Shown here piece by piece: positions 63,557-64,000 of a stretch of DNA of 64,000 nucleotides. A program made the translations under genes and the position numbers. The DNA lies in the NCBI GenBank assembly GCA_963942565.1, contig OZ012700.1:4140195-4204194 (forward strand), written 5' to 3'. How positions within the stretch are numbered: position 1 is the first letter of the stretch; every line of letters begins with the position of its first letter. Below the pieces are notes generated by a model. It did no database searches. It was not told where the DNA came from and saw nothing but the letters and a program-made list of their open reading frames with translations. This DNA comes from Maea johnstoni (lineage: Eukaryota > Annelida > Polychaeta > Spionida > Magelonidae).

Positions 63557-64000
63557 TCATAGGTGCTACTTAGGTGCTAAGCTCATATATCCACCTACCT
63601 CAGTTTAGGTTGAGGTGCTTCGCTCCTATGTCCACCTACCCCCGTTAAGGCCAAGGTGCTTCACTCGTAGGTCAACCTACCCCAGTTTACTTACATACTT
63701 ACTTACTTAGGTGCTACTTAGGTGCTGAGCTCGTATATCCACCTACCCCAGTTGAGGCCCCGTTGCTAAGCTCGTATATTCATCTACACCAGTTTAGGCC
63801 GAGGTGCTTCGCTCCTATGTCCACCTACCTCAGTTTAGGCCGAGGTGCTTCGCTCGTATGTCCACCTACCCCCGTTAAGGCCAAGGTGCTTCGCTCGTAG
63901 GTCAACCTACCCCAGTTTACTTTCTTACTTACTTACATACTTACTTACTTACTTTTATAGGTGCTACTTAGGTGCTAAGCTCGTATATCCACCTACCTCA
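55560..64000 (+). repeat. Three-HOR superunit of about 1.17 kb, several copies
   Basis: The marker caccaacccc lies at 55593, 56758, 58891, 60060, 61229 and 62980; steps of 1165-1169 bp mark complete superunits. Within each superunit the markers gttgaggccccgttgc and ttaaagccctgg follow in fixed order. The longer steps (56758 to 58891 and 61229 to 62980) contain inserted units of other types. The same three markers occur near 46840-47250, so the family began left of the large duplication. Confidence 0.8.

Larger units (their letters stand above)
27014..64000 (+). repeat. Higher-order satellite array, right block
   Basis: This is the same satellite family and the same orientation as the left block. 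It begins with the second copy of the transposon target site and continues monomer G exactly where the left block stopped, so both blocks were one array before the insertion. It differs from the left block in its diagnostic variants: monomer D ending ccccccttaagg, an extra 11-bp stub giving three ggtgct words in a row, and a doubled cgtatatt word. It is rich in large internal duplications. It runs off the right end of the window. No gene or second transposon is seen in these 37 kb. Confidence 0.97.

Noticed and set aside
1-64000. CRISPR-like regular repeats
   Set aside because: Monomers abut head to tail with no unique spacers, and the sequence is clearly eukaryotic satellite.
1-64000. Telomere or telomere-like repeat from recurring ttaggt and cctacccc words
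   Set aside because: The words are parts of a 41-bp monomer; there is no uninterrupted run of a 5-8 bp telomeric unit anywhere in the window.
1-64000. Centromere identity from the HOR structure
   Set aside because: HORs are common in centromeres, but I see no CENP-B-box-like word, and position in the chromosome cannot be told from the sequence.

Overview
The window is eukaryotic, most likely from an animal genome. About 58 of the 64 kb is one tandem satellite family, and the single interruption is a 6.1-kb hAT DNA transposon with an intron-containing BED-finger transposase gene and a nested 3' fragment of a LINE. The species cannot be named from the sequence. There is no host gene that I can recognise, and no rRNA, tRNA or CRISPR.

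Layout. 1-20914: satellite. 20915-27013: hAT element, flanked by an exact 8-bp target-site duplication (ATGTCCAC at 20907-20914 and 27014-27021). 27014-64000: the same satellite, resuming in the exact phase in which it was cut.

Satellite organisation. The base unit is a 41-bp monomer. Eight monomer variants (called A to H here) form a higher-order repeat (HOR) of about 385-420 bp. Each HOR also holds two 11-bp monomer stubs (ggtgctactta) and two TTAC tetranucleotide runs: a long variable one after monomer E and a short steady one after H. HORs are grouped again into superunits: a seven-HOR, 2.8-kb unit at 10047-20629; a 1578-bp tandem duplication at 27509-30664; a dispersed duplication of about 6.9-7.1 kb at 38802-45684 and 47560-54680; and a three-HOR, 1.17-kb unit towards the right end. 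Many breakpoints between these blocks fall in or beside TTAC runs. The many short open frames in the array are by-products of the repeat, not genes.

hAT element. The transposase is on the minus strand. A BED zinc-finger exon ends at 24674, a 383-bp GT-AG intron holds a TAA microsatellite, and a 2.0-kb exon (24290 to 22266) carries a full hAT catalytic and dimerisation region with no interruption. The junction is in phase (0/0). The 5' end of the gene is unresolved: the open frame upstream of the BED exon meets a TGA and lacks an ATG. A candidate first exon lies near 26580-26842. The target-site duplication fits the nTnnnnAn pattern described for the Ac family of hATs. Between the gene and the right end sits a decayed, 5'-truncated LINE fragment (about 25340-26097, plus strand). 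A 33-bp-arm hairpin lies at 21196-21268 near the left end.

I found no convincing new biological system. The most interesting material is the three- to four-level satellite hierarchy, the apparent link between TTAC runs and rearrangement breakpoints, and a cleanly datable hAT insertion.
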